DNA from: Musa acuminata AAA Group
Lineage: Eukaryota > Streptophyta > Magnoliopsida > Zingiberales > Musaceae
Direction of reading: 5' to 3'
DNA length: 64,000 bases
Assembly (NCBI RefSeq): GCF_036884655.1
Contig: NC_088339.1
Span: 32,015,001-32,079,000 of the forward strand
Positions 12,784 through 23,539 of this stretch are shown piece after piece. Both the position numbers and the translations under genes were made by a program. Position 1 is the first letter of the stretch, and each line of letters opens with the position of its first letter. The notes below the pieces were generated by a model. It saw only the letters and a list, made by a program, of their open reading frames with translations, was not told where the DNA came from and made no database searches.

Positions 12784-14078
12784 GTGGCTAAGGAGAGGTG
12801 TGTGTTCTCTATTCTTCCTCCGAAGAAGAGACAAGTTGGCTGCTTGCCTTGGGTCATCGTAAGCAGTGGTCAGGGCATGTGGGTCCTCCCACCCACATGC
12901 ATCCCCTTCTCTCCCCTACGTTACGATGACGATAGAAATCCAAGTTAGATTTGCCCGATTCTTGTTTGCTTGGAACCCCCTCAATCCAAATCCAACCTCT
13001 AGATTGGTGTGTGAAAACCAACCGTTGGCGGTGGTAACTATTTTTGGAATTTCTAAAATTAAATATTCTTAAATATTTTTATTTAAAGAAGTAAAACGAA
13101 AAATATGTTCAATAAGAATTTATCCATCAATTTTTATGTTTTAAAGAAGTAAAACTAAAAATAGTTTTCCTCTAGTAGATTAGGGAAATTGAGATTTTGT
13201 TTTTCTTATATAGGAGAGATTGATAAAATAAATTATCTTCCTTATTTCTTATATTTGATTTTTTTCGAGTACCTATTTCACATAAATCTTGAATCAATTA
13301 TTATAAATAACGTGAAGAATAATCTACACTTGAACATAAGGTGCAACCTTAGCAATCATCTCAGTTCTCTAATGATTGGCACCCCACCAACAAGTGGGTG
13401 GGCAATCATTTGGCCATGAATCATTGGTAATCTATCTAACTTTGATCTCTTTATCATTAGATAACTATTAATATTCTTTTCCCAATTGTACTTAGTGTAT
13501 TGTTGTTAGTTAGGTCTTTTTGATTGTTCAGAAAAGAATGGTCTTTGTTTAACAAAAATGATTGTGTCTGAGGAATGATGTCTTGGTCATAGGTATTATT
13601 TATATAACCTTATGGTTAGATAGTTTGTCAAATATATCTTCATATATATATAAAGATATAAAATATTTGATGTGCTATACATTGTTAAGTATTTGACCTT
13701 TGCCACTAGTATATTCCTAAAACATATTAACACATAAACAATGTGAAAAGTTGTACTTTAACCTCCTTTTACATCTCAAGGTTGATAATCAATGTGGTTA
13801 TAGAAATTTCTTTTCCTATTTTATTTTTTTATCTTTGTTAATCAAATTTGTGATAAGTATAGAAAGAAAATTAAGTTTCATTAGATCAAGGATTCAAGTT
13901 AGTTAATAAACCAACATAAAGATTATTTATTTATTATTCTTATATTATCAGATTATTTGAATTTAAAGTTATATTTTTTATTCTTTTTATAATTAAAAGT
14001 GAAAAGAAATCATTTCTTAACAATCTTTTTGTCATCACCCATCATTTTATAACCATAACTACCATCAAATTTATTATT
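12784..14078. other. Upstream region of expansin copy 1, then AT-rich spacer
   Basis: The first ~250 bases are mixed in composition and probably hold the copy 1 promoter. The rest is AT-rich and without recognisable coding sequence. Unlike the copy 2 upstream region, I find no CACGTG cores here. Confidence 0.45.
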
Positions 14079-14990
14079 TGTTAGGATCAAGAGTACTAAG
14101 AGGGGGGGGGGGTGAATTAATGCAGCGGAAAACTTTCGACGATTAAAAAGGTGTTCGTACGATAAAAGCGATATCAGTAGAAAAGTCGATTCGTAAATCT
14201 CTTTAACTTGTAATCAAGCGAGATGTAATTAAAGGAAATCTATGAAGGCAGTTTGCAGTTATGATGAAAGTTAAAATGTAAGCGCAAATTGAAATATGAT
14301 GTTCGTACGATAAAACCGATTTACGTCTAAACGCCGATTCGGAAAATACTGAACTTTAAAACACGATCATAAATGTGCAGAAGGCAATAAGTTATTGAGG
14401 AGGTTTGCAGTAAGGATAAGATGCTCAAAGTAAATGCAAACCGAGATTTAGAGTGGTTCGGTCAATCTTGACCTACATCCACTTTTGGCTTCTTCCACCG
14501 ACGAGGTCACCGACGTCTACTAGATGCCTTCCTTCAATAGGCGAAGGCCAACCACCCTTTTACAGTTTCACTCCTTTTGACGGGCTTAGGAGACAACTCT
14601 TACAGAATTTTCTCTCCTCTCTTTAAAGATCAGAACTTGGAAGAAAAGAGGGAGAAGAACTTTTGGTCTTTACAATAATTTTGAGCTCTAAAAATCACAG
14701 AATAAGATCAGGATTTCGGTGTGTTTTTGGTGCTCTTTCAGTGCCGAAAGGGTGGGGTATTTATAGGCCCCAACCCAGTTTGAATTTCGAGCTCAAAACT
14801 GTCAATTCCCGGAATTCCGGGATCTGGCGGTTGCACCTCCTAACTGAGGTGGTTGCACCGCCTAGCAAAGCTCGAAGACCGAGCTCAAGCGGTGCCACCT
14901 CCTGTCAGGGGCGGTTGCACCACCTAGTCTCGCTCGGAGACTGAGTCCAGGCGATGCAACCACCTAGCTCTATTTATATTGTGTTGCTCG
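14079..14990 (+). mobile_element. LTR-like interspersed repeat fragment
   Basis: A block of distinct composition inside AT-rich spacer. It starts with TGTTAGGATCAAGAG, then a run of ten G followed by TGAATTAATGCAGCGG. It carries two related segments starting GTTCGTACGATAAAA (near 14154 and 14302), a TATTTATA core near 14758, and a string of GGTTGCACC(T/G)CC-type motifs between 14830 and 14960. TG start, internal TATA and GC-rich downstream part fit a retrotransposon LTR. I see no second LTR, primer-binding site or coding domain, so a solo or truncated LTR is the best reading. The right boundary is approximate. Confidence 0.45.
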
Positions 14991-15872
14991 TGGTTCTAAT
15001 TCTTTTACCTCTTCACGTGTGATGATGATATGTTATCAACTTATTTGTTTTTTATTATGTGTGGATCTTTAATGGATTATAATAGTTTTGATTATTATCT
15101 ATCTACTTATCTCTATCTTCATCTTCATTATTGTCACAACATAAAATAATTTTATTATATTAAATGATGCACATGGATGGACTAATCGACTCGGATATCC
15201 CGACGAAAACACGACACTATCATCGTTATTACTATTTAATTTGGTATCATAATTAATACCATTATCTAATGTCATCATAATTATAACTCCATTCACTCGG
15301 TTTCAATTACATGACTTTATTAGTGCACCTAAATTGGGGACACCTCTATAGCAAAGCTGTTGCCCCCTCCGAAACCTAAAATTAGCACCGGTGTCCACCT
15401 CCACATGGGTGCCTGTACTCATCAATCTAAGAAGCTTCAAACCCTTCTTCCATGGAGGGTGAGATCCACACGCACACCCCCACTGTTCTTTAGCACTTGT
15501 CATCTCCTTTGGACCCTATCTATCTACCTCTGAAAGCAACCTCTCTTCAACTCAATTGTGTTCTGATCCACCCACTTTAGACACCGTCGTCTGTCCTTCC
15601 ACCTCTCTTCAACCATCCATTATCCAAAAAAATAACCTTACAATTACAGACTATTGATCGTAAATCAGATGACTGTCTCTTCGTAAAAGAAAAAATCAAT
15701 TCCATTACAAAACAAAATCTCAACTCAAAAGTGGAGTTTTAATCTTCCAACATATCATGCATGTCTCGCGGGCTATACTCGTAGGCTTAGGCGTGAGTCG
15801 GTCCATAGAAGTTGACGTCTCCGGTGGTGGGCTCCACCACCACCACCACCACCACCGAGGAGGAAGGAAAGC
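14991..15872. other. Spacer between LTR-like repeat and expansin copy 2 promoter
   Basis: AT-rich to about 15300, then mixed. Small ORFs here resemble no family I know. A (CCA)n stretch occurs near the end. Confidence 0.45.
15834..15856 (+). repeat. (CCA)n trinucleotide repeat
   Basis: Seven to eight uninterrupted CCA/CAC units, immediately before the first G-box of the expansin copy 2 upstream region. Confidence 0.85.
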
Positions 15873-16319
15873 CACGTGAAACACTGGAAAAGTCTGACCC
15901 GAGTTCGATAGAAAGATGCAAAGGATTCGTAGGACATAAGACTCACGTGCATGGCATGTGGGGTTTGGATGAACTCGTTTTATCTTAGAAATACACGTAG
16001 TAAGTCAACATGATCGAACCGGTCAACACCAACTTCAAGATAGATTAGACAAGCCATGAGGGTTCGTTCGTATCTGACCCGCTCGGCTCCAATCGACTCG
16101 GTTTCACGACAGTAGCACTGCTTGACGCGAGTCAATTCTGCCACGTTTCTCTCGCCGCAATTATTTGTGTTGGCATCATCACGTGCTTAAAAACGACAAA
16201 GCTACCGTACACTGCACGATTGTACGGAGAGTGCCTCGAGACAAAAGACTATGGGTAATTTTGACCCGTTCGTGCCCAACTCCAACACGTAATTGACGTC
16301 ACGCGCTCCTCGTCACGTG
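15873..16319. promoter_or_regulatory. Cluster of four G-boxes and one TGACGTCA site upstream of expansin copy 2
   Basis: CACGTG occurs at 15873-15878, 15954-15959, 16180-16185 and 16314-16319, and the palindrome TGACGTCA at 16294-16301. These are ACGT-core sites bound by bZIP and bHLH factors. They lie 0.6-1.0 kb upstream of the copy 2 ATG. Function is inferred from motif density only. Confidence 0.5.
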
Positions 16320-16447
16320 GTGGGTCATATTTGAACTTTCCATTAGGTAAATTGATATCAATTAATATTTTTCTATTTTCTATTTCTTTCTAATTTCCTT
16401 GGATTTTTTTACCATCAAGAAATAGATTTAGATTCTTTAAACATGTT

Positions 16448-16449
<2 letters not shown>

Positions 16450-16499
<50 letters not shown>
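16450..16499 (+). repeat. (ATA)n / (TAA)n microsatellite
   Basis: Uninterrupted trinucleotide repeat of about 50 bases (some 16 units) in the distal promoter of expansin copy 2. Confidence 0.95.
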
Positions 16500-16501
<2 letters not shown>

Positions 16502-16820
16502 GCTAAATAAACAAACAAAAAAACTATATCAAATCATTTTTGTTAAACAAAGACCTAACTAACAAGACTCTAATTGCAATTGGGCAAAGTCCAAACCCCA
16601 CAACATGCGATAAGAAATATGATTAGCTGAGGACTATGAGGCCTTGAAACATAAACAAACAAAGATGCTGTTATGCACACACAGGATCGAATTGCTTCTT
16701 TACTATGATCTAATGATGCAGAGAAGGAAGGTAGAGAGACCAATGATTACTTGTCGGTAGTGTCAATCATCATCGGATTACTGAGAGGAACACACGACGA
16801 CGTCACCTCTACTCGACTAG

Positions 16821-16828
16821 TATAAATG
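16821..16828 (+). promoter_or_regulatory. TATA box of expansin copy 2
   Basis: TATAAATG about 80 bases before the ATG at 16903, matching the TATA position of copy 1. Confidence 0.65.
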
Positions 16829-16902
16829 GATCCTTCCTTCTCCTCGAAACCCAAACGACAGCCGCAATTCCGCCTCTTTTCTCTCTGTCACCTGCTCGCT
16901 CA

Positions 16903-17849
16903 ATGGCTTTGCCAAACTGCTCCCTGTACCATGTTCTCTTCTTCTTACTTCCTTCCTCGTGCTTCTTCCTATCGGGAGCCCTCGCGGAGTCCTACGGATG
17001 GCGGAACGCCCATGCCACGTTCTACGGCGGTGGCGACGCCTCCGGCACTATGGGTATGCATGACGTCTCCAATATCTCTCCATTATGTTTGCTGGAATTA
17101 CTTCGAATATCTCTCGTGCATCTTAAGGTGGCTCGGTTGGTTGATGCCGCAGGAGGGGCTTGTGGCTACGGCAACCTCTACGGCCAGGGCTACGGAACCA
17201 ACACCGCCGCCCTCAGCACCGCGCTCTTCGAAAACGGGCTCAGCTGCGGCGCCTGCTACGAGATGCGGTGCGCCGACGATTCCCGGTGGTGCCTCCCGGG
17301 CTCCATCGTCGTCACCGCCACCAACTTCTGCCCCCCCAACTACGCCCTCCCCAACGACAACGGCGGCTGGTGCAACCCTCCCCTGCAGCACTTGGACCTC
17401 GCCGAGCCCGCCTTCCTCCGGATCGCTCAGTACCGCGCCGGAATCGTCCCCGTCTCCTTCCGCAGGTGTGCGACGTTCCGCCGCTCTGGAAGCAGACATG
17501 CCTATATAAAACTTCTCATGGCACAACGTTGCTGCTGTCTCACAGGGTGCCCTGCGTGAGGAAGGGAGGCATAAGGTTCACCATCAACGGCCACTCCTAC
17601 TTCAACCTGGTGCTGATCACCAACGTCGGCGGGGCCGGCGACGTGCACGCGGTGTCGATCAAGGGGTCCAAGACCGGGTGGCAGAGCATGTCGCGCAACT
17701 GGGGCCAGAACTGGCAGAGCAACTCCTACCTCGACGGGCAGAGCCTCTCCTTCCAGGTGACGACCGGCGACGGGAGGACGGTCACCAGCTACAACGTCGC
17801 GCCCGCCGGGTGGCAGTTCGGGCAGACCTTCGAGGGAGGGCAGTTGTAG
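16903..17849 (+). CDS. EXPA: Alpha-expansin, copy 2 (HFD motif altered to HLD)
   Basis: Secreted cell-wall loosening protein. Exons are 16903-17053, 17153-17465 and 17546-17849, giving 255 residues. A signal peptide is followed by GH45-like domain 1 with all eight expected cysteines (C54, 82, 85, 90, 97, 110, 124 and the VPC cysteine), then CBM63-type domain 2 with conserved aromatics. The usual His-Phe-Asp motif reads His130-Leu131-Asp132 (TTG codon at 17392-17394), so the aromatic middle residue is lost while the acidic residue stays. Copy 1 keeps HFD but has lost Cys110. The coding sequence, both intron positions, the leader just before the ATG and the first ~60 bases after the stop are shared with copy 1 in inverted orientation. 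The larger overlapping plus-strand ORF starting at 16826 is a frame shadow. Confidence 0.94.
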
Positions 17850-18544
17850 AGACCTCGCGGCTTCGAGAGGGAAGGAAGGGAAGGCTGCTTCTTTAGGCAG
17901 AGGCGTTGGCTTGGTGGATCGCAGTGGTTGTTTCATTAGCGCCCGCTGAGGCGTACATATGTCGATGACTATTGCAGAGATTGTAGCAGGACACGATTCA
18001 GGATGAGTGGATTGTGCACAGCAAGCCAATTAAGGCCACGCTAGCATATTTTTTACAAGGCTTTGAATAGGAAGAAGGTCGTATAGATTTCATATTTGTA
18101 ACTATAGCTAGCATATTTTATTTAAACGAAATAATATATGTTGCTACGTTTATTTACTGATTTCATCAATATTTCTTTAAGAAGAGTTAAATAGTAGTAA
18201 ATTAGTCCAGTATTATATAATATGTGGTAGGCAAATATCTTGATGCTAAGTCTCAAGATCACGATAGTACACGTAATTGACGCCTCAGATCCTTTCTCAG
18301 GCTCCAGATAACCCAAACGAACGGTGATTAAGAGCGCACGTGTTTGCCGAATGGTAGCTCTCATGGTTTCGGATTTCCTGTGCTCCTACCAACAGGATAC
18401 AGTCTGTTTGGTCCAGTTATATCAGTAGAATCCAAACATTTACCGCATTAGAAATGCTGAATTTTGTCTGCGATTAGATAGCTGATCGGCGCCTCTATCT
18501 CTTTTCCGTCGAATGTCCCCGACTGCGCCACTCGGTGTGTACAA
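17850..18544. other. Expansin copy 2 3' flank and macro-domain gene upstream region
   Basis: The first ~60 bases match the 3' flank of expansin copy 1, then the two diverge. An AT-rich spacer follows. A CACGTG core near 18338 lies about 200 bases before the next gene. No coding sequence recognised. Confidence 0.5.
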
Positions 18545-19022
18545 ATGTCGGCAGCCGCTTCGTCGTCATTGTTGCTGTCGAAGGCGGCTCGGTTCCTCGC
18601 CGCGCGAGCCCCTGGAAGCTTCGCGAAGCTGCGCGCCGTCGAGAGCCTTATAAGGCCCCTCCGCACCTTAAAGACTCCTCCGATCGCTGCCGCCGGGATG
18701 GAAGGGGGGGAACGCGGCTCGGCGTCTAAGCCCGGGATCTCGGTCTCTTCGGGCGGTGGATCGGGCCACACCTTCCCGATCTCTCGTTCGACCGTCCTTA
18801 AGATCCAGAAGGGGGACATCACTGTGTGGTCCGTCGATGGATCGACCGACGCGATCGTGAGCTCTCGAATCCCTTCTCTTCCCGTTTGGTTTATTATATC
18901 TATTGGAATTACAAGAACTGTTAGGAGTGAAATAGCTCGTTTTAGGTTTATCTCGTTTGGGAAGATTCTTCTTGAGATTTCGTTATAGGAACAATTGAAG
19001 GTTGAGTTTCTATCAGTGTTCA

Positions 19023-19083
<61 letters not shown>

Positions 19084-22000
19084 TGCACAATCAAGATCTC
19101 ATTGATGAATTGGTACTTTTTCTTGCATCAAACTTGAATTGGATGAGCTCACAGAATATTGCTTTTGCTTTATTATATTGAAAGTTTGTTAGGACCTGAC
19201 ATGTGTTCTACATTACTGTTTTTCTCATGCAAAGTAGTTCCGATCGTGACTACATTAGGTTGATGAGAGTGAACTCGGATCTCTATACATTTCTTGATGA
19301 TCTGATTGTGCATTTTTAGGCCAAAAGGAACATGCATTCCACACAACGTTAGCCAAAAAGGAATATGCCTTTATTTGATGTTGCATGCCTTTACCGTACT
19401 GTTTTGATTTGTTGTGTTAGACAGAGTCTGAATTTGTATCAAGGAACAGTAGGATTCTAGTCTAGTTTGCATTTGAATCACTTGCAATTGATGTCGAACG
19501 ATGACTGTGGTTGCTGTCTGATGCAAGCAGGGAATCTGGCTTGCAGAAGAGAAGAGAAGAGTCAAAATCTGAGCAGTTTAGAGGACTATTCACATCGATT
19601 TTGGATGCATGATTGAAGAAAGGTTGTTTGTGTACCAAGAAACTAGAGGTTTTAGATCTTCTACCAAGACAGAAGAAAAAAATAGAAATGAACAAGGAAA
19701 TCAGTGCTACTGAATAATCTTACAATTATGGCCTACAGTTATCAGCTACTAAGAGACTCGACAAAGAAAGAGTTATGGGCAATCTTTTAAGCTTAGAATT
19801 TAGATTTAGGGGAGTAAGTTAGAAAGTAAGAGAAAAGAATAAGTGAATAGGAAAGATGGAAGACTCATAGAAAACAGGCCACTGCCTTGAACCTCTTTCA
19901 GTATACAGAAATTTCAACATACAATGATTATCTACAAGAGTCCATTAACCATGATTGCATTTATATAGTGTTGTTACCTATTCAAATTACTCCCTGACTG
20001 GAGCTTGAGAAGAGAAAAGATTTAGCTTTTGTTTCGCTCAAAAAGTATTCATGGAGCTGCCCAGTGATCCACCACAGATGGCCTAGGACCTATTGTGAGT
20101 GCTGGGTGCCTAGGCAGATTGAAGATGTGCAAGTGCTAGTATAGACCTGCCCTTTCCCTTCCTCGTCAACAGAGAACATGGTTTTCAATTTTGGGGATTG
20201 TCAATCCTGTAAATCATTTAACAGGTGATTAGTCAATTTTATAGAGCCTCACTGACTTCTATCCGAATGCTACTGGCCTTGGTCCCACAGGAGAATTGTA
20301 GCTTCACTTGACTTATAATTAGATCCTCAACCAGAATGTGATCTCCTCCAACTTGTGTTTTACTGAAGGAGTGCGCCTAATCAAACCAGATACCAAATTT
20401 CAGGAACTAGTTAAAATAAATGAATGATTTTGATGGTGACATTTGATGGAATGATATGTGTGTATGCCACTTACTTGATGAAACTTGGGGAGTTTAGAAA
20501 TTAGACACTTGCATGCTTCAGTATGGAAACTTGTTTGAATTTTCCTTTGCAATTAACTAATTTTAACCTTTTATATGACCAGAAAAAAAGTCTCAAATTG
20601 CATACTTTGCTATATTACATATGGTTATGGTTATATATTCACATAAAGAACATTCCATCGATATGCTGCTACAGAAGCTTTTGAGCAATCATATTCACTC
20701 TCAGTGACTATCTACTTGTGCACATCAGAAGCAAAGAAGATAAAAACATGGTTTGCAACATCATACTGTACCGCTCGGTACGGGCAGTACATACCAATCC
20801 GATAGAGGATCATTATGGGTTGTACATTGATACATCTTAGTGTATCGTGTGTTGGTACACTTGGTACAGCTCGATATGTACCATACCAATGGCTTATTGG
20901 TGCATCAGTACGGTACGATATTCAGAACCTTGGATAAAACATCTGATAAAATGTGCATCTGTGTCAGTTGCTAAAAGTTATAACGAAGACAACAAAATAT
21001 CATTTAATAACTATATGTATGTGTCAAGAGAAAAAAAAAACTATATGTAAATCACTTCCCTTTTCATGTATGAGTTCCTATAAAAGTGGAAAATTTCAGG
21101 TAAATGCAGCAAATGAAAAAATGCTCGGAGGTGGTGGTGTAGATGGAGGTAAGTGCTCAGGTTTTTTTAACATTATTGTCTCATTGATTTGTTTTCTTTC
21201 TTTTTTTTTCTGAAAGCTCAATAATTGTATCAGCCATACATAGAGCTGCTGGCCCAGAACTTTTAGAGGCATGTCGAAAGGTCCCTGAGGTCCAGCCAGG
21301 AGTTCGTTGTCCCACAGGCGAAGCCAGGATAACTCCGTAAGTTTTCTTTCCTTTAGAGACAATTGTATTACTGCATTCTAATCCTACTTTGCCACTTGCC
21401 ATGAAAAGACTTGAATTATCAAACTTTGTGTAGAGCTTTCCGGTTGCCTGTGGCACATGTGATACATACTGTTGGCCCCATCTATGATGTTGATAAGCAG
21501 CCTGAGGTTTCTCTGAGTAATGCATACAGGTAAAGCTGGTCTCTTGTTGACTGAGGATATTTTTGCATAATATAGAACTTATTGCTCGTCTGGCAACTTT
21601 GTGACCAGCACATCAGTAACAATTAACTTAATTATCTGATTGCAGAAATAGCTTGAAGCTAGCTAAAGAGAATAATATTCAATATATTGCTTTTCCAGCT
21701 ATATCTTGTGGTGTCTACAGGTATTCAACATTAACCATATATACTTGTAAGGTTGGAAGTAATGGTTCTTGAATTGAATTTGATTTTTATGTTCTCTTTT
21801 CACTTCCATAGATACCCTTACAAGGAAGCTTCCAGTATAGCTATATCTGTGGCAAAGGAGTTCCCTGACGCCTTTAAAGAGGTAGATCAGCCATTCGCAT
21901 CTCTCAATTATTACCTTAATGTGTCTTTCATCCAACATATCAGTCTAGCTGTAGTACTTATTTTGTGATGTGTTTGTGTGGCTTTCATTTATTTTATTTT

Positions 22001-22324
22001 TTCTCTAGAAATGTTATTTCATGTGTTGCAACCAGTGACTTGGGATCTGATTAATTAGTCACTAGATAGAACATGTTCTCATCCATGCCTATATTTTGTT
22101 GGATTCGTAACTGATGCTTGATTTTTGTTTACAAAGATTCGAGAAATTGTTGGCCTTGTCCAACTTTAATGATTATGTTTGATGTGATTACGCTTGACGA
22201 GTAAATGAATATATCCTAGTCCAAAAATAATTAGATAAACCTTTTTCTTTTGCAGGTACACTTTGTGTTGTTTTCAGATGAACTTTACGGTGTCTGGCTT
22301 GAGAGTGCTAATGAGCTGCTGTAG
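18545..22324 (+). CDS. Macro-domain protein (MacroD-like ADP-ribose/O-acetyl-ADP-ribose hydrolase family)
   Basis: Macro domains bind ADP-ribose; MacroD-type members remove ADP-ribose from proteins or deacetylate O-acetyl-ADP-ribose. Exons are 18545-18856, 21100-21148, 21234-21336, 21434-21529, 21646-21720, 21812-21881 and 22256-22324, giving 257 residues. The family signature VNAANEKMLGGGGVDGAIHRAAG-type loop spans exons 2-3 (split here as VNAANEKMLGGGGVDG plus AIHRAAG). It is followed by CPTGEARIT, VIHTVGP and IAFPAISCGVYRYP, the standard ligand-binding segments. The first ~50 residues are Ser/Ala/Arg-rich and look like an organelle transit peptide. A second in-frame Met (MEGGERGS, about residue 52) could give a form without it. 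Intron 1 is 2.2 kb and holds a long CT microsatellite and an interspersed repeat. Exact substrate is not known from sequence. Confidence 0.92.
19026..19081 (+). repeat. (CT)n microsatellite in macro-domain gene intron 1
   Basis: Uninterrupted CT dinucleotide repeat, about 27 units, roughly 170 bases into intron 1. Confidence 0.97.
20744..20937. mobile_element. TACCG/CGGTAC-rich interspersed repeat (MITE-like), copy A
   Basis: Compact block rich in GTAC, CGGTAC and TACCAAT motifs, starting ACATGGTTTGC and ending GAACCTTGGAT. The ends form an imperfect inverted repeat (ATGGTTTG versus ATCCAAGGTTC). A related block with the same ends is at 26651-26850 in a MnSOD intron. No coding sequence. A non-autonomous element is the most economical reading; boundaries are approximate. 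Confidence 0.5.
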
Positions 22325-23539
22325 ACATGATGGTAAGAATGCTCGGATACATCGAAGCTAGGACCTGATCTGGATAAGCATTAGTAATATAGTTATGTCA
22401 TGAGAACAATGTATTGTGCAACCTATCTGCAGAATGGTGAATCTTGTGTGCCTGTTAAATCTCTATGGGAGAAACTTTTTATCACATCCTTAATCTCATG
22501 TTGGTTTTTACAGGCTTTGGATAAATATCAGAACAAATACTTTATAGGAATTAAATATTCTCAAGAAATAAAAATCCTGAAGAGCCTATAGTTGTTCTGT
22601 TGATTGTAGATGTGCATCTCTTATCCTCGTGAAGATTGAGGATATTATGCATCTGTATATACTCTGAAATCATTGCATCTTCATTTGGATAACATTGCCT
22701 AATGGTGTCAGAAGGTGAGATTTCTTGTAAGATGGGTGGCGAGTGAAGTCCTGAAGAATATGCTCCAATAGGAATTGTCTGACGGATAAGAACATATTTG
22801 TCTTTGTATCTCAACGAGTGAAATGCCTATTCTGCTATCTGTTGATTCAGCTTTATGGATTCTGTAAAACAGCGATTTAGTTTTGGACCTTTGGTCACTA
22901 AATCAATGGTAACTTTTTGTTAAAAATCTTGATTCGTATGAAACTTATTTCATTAGAAAATAGATTGATATATATTTCAGTAGCTTTCTTAAGGGTATTG
23001 GAGCATAATTGATAATCTGAAGTATTTGTTCTATGTGCCTCTTGAATTCTGTCAGAAATCGAGCTTTGATCGATTTCGCGTATTCTGAATTAAAAAGAAA
23101 TAAAAAAATATATAAAAAAGAAATATTATATAATGATTTGATCATGGGAAGATCTCATCGGAACTCTTAGAGTGACGAACTTATGGATTACAACAGTAAT
23201 AATAATCAGTCATAATCTCCTACACTAATTATAGATTAACTTAATATTCTTTAATAATTTCGAGAATATTTTTAATAATAATAATTTCCAGATTATTTTT
23301 AATAATAATAATAATATTCAGGAATAAACATTATTATTTTTTGGGGGTTCTTCTTGCAGCCGGTTTAAACCGGGTTTCAAATTAAAACTAGGCCGGCCGG
23401 TTCAATGAGGACCGTATCGTAATTCTCATTTTAACTTTGGGGTCAACGGAATTCACTCACAGTGTGCTCTTCTCCGCTTTATAACAACAGTGGCCGCCGT
23501 CGAACCGTCGTCTCATCTAGAGCTTGGGGGGTATCGGCC
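22325..23539. other. Macro-domain 3' flank and MnSOD upstream region
   Basis: 3' UTR-like sequence to about 22900, then AT-rich spacer with TAATAATAAT runs near 23270-23330. A perfect palindrome CCGGTTTAAACCGG lies at 23360-23373 and a GGCCGGCC palindrome near 23392, just upstream of the MnSOD leader. CTTTATAAC near 23475-23483 could be its TATA element. No gene recognised. Confidence 0.45.
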
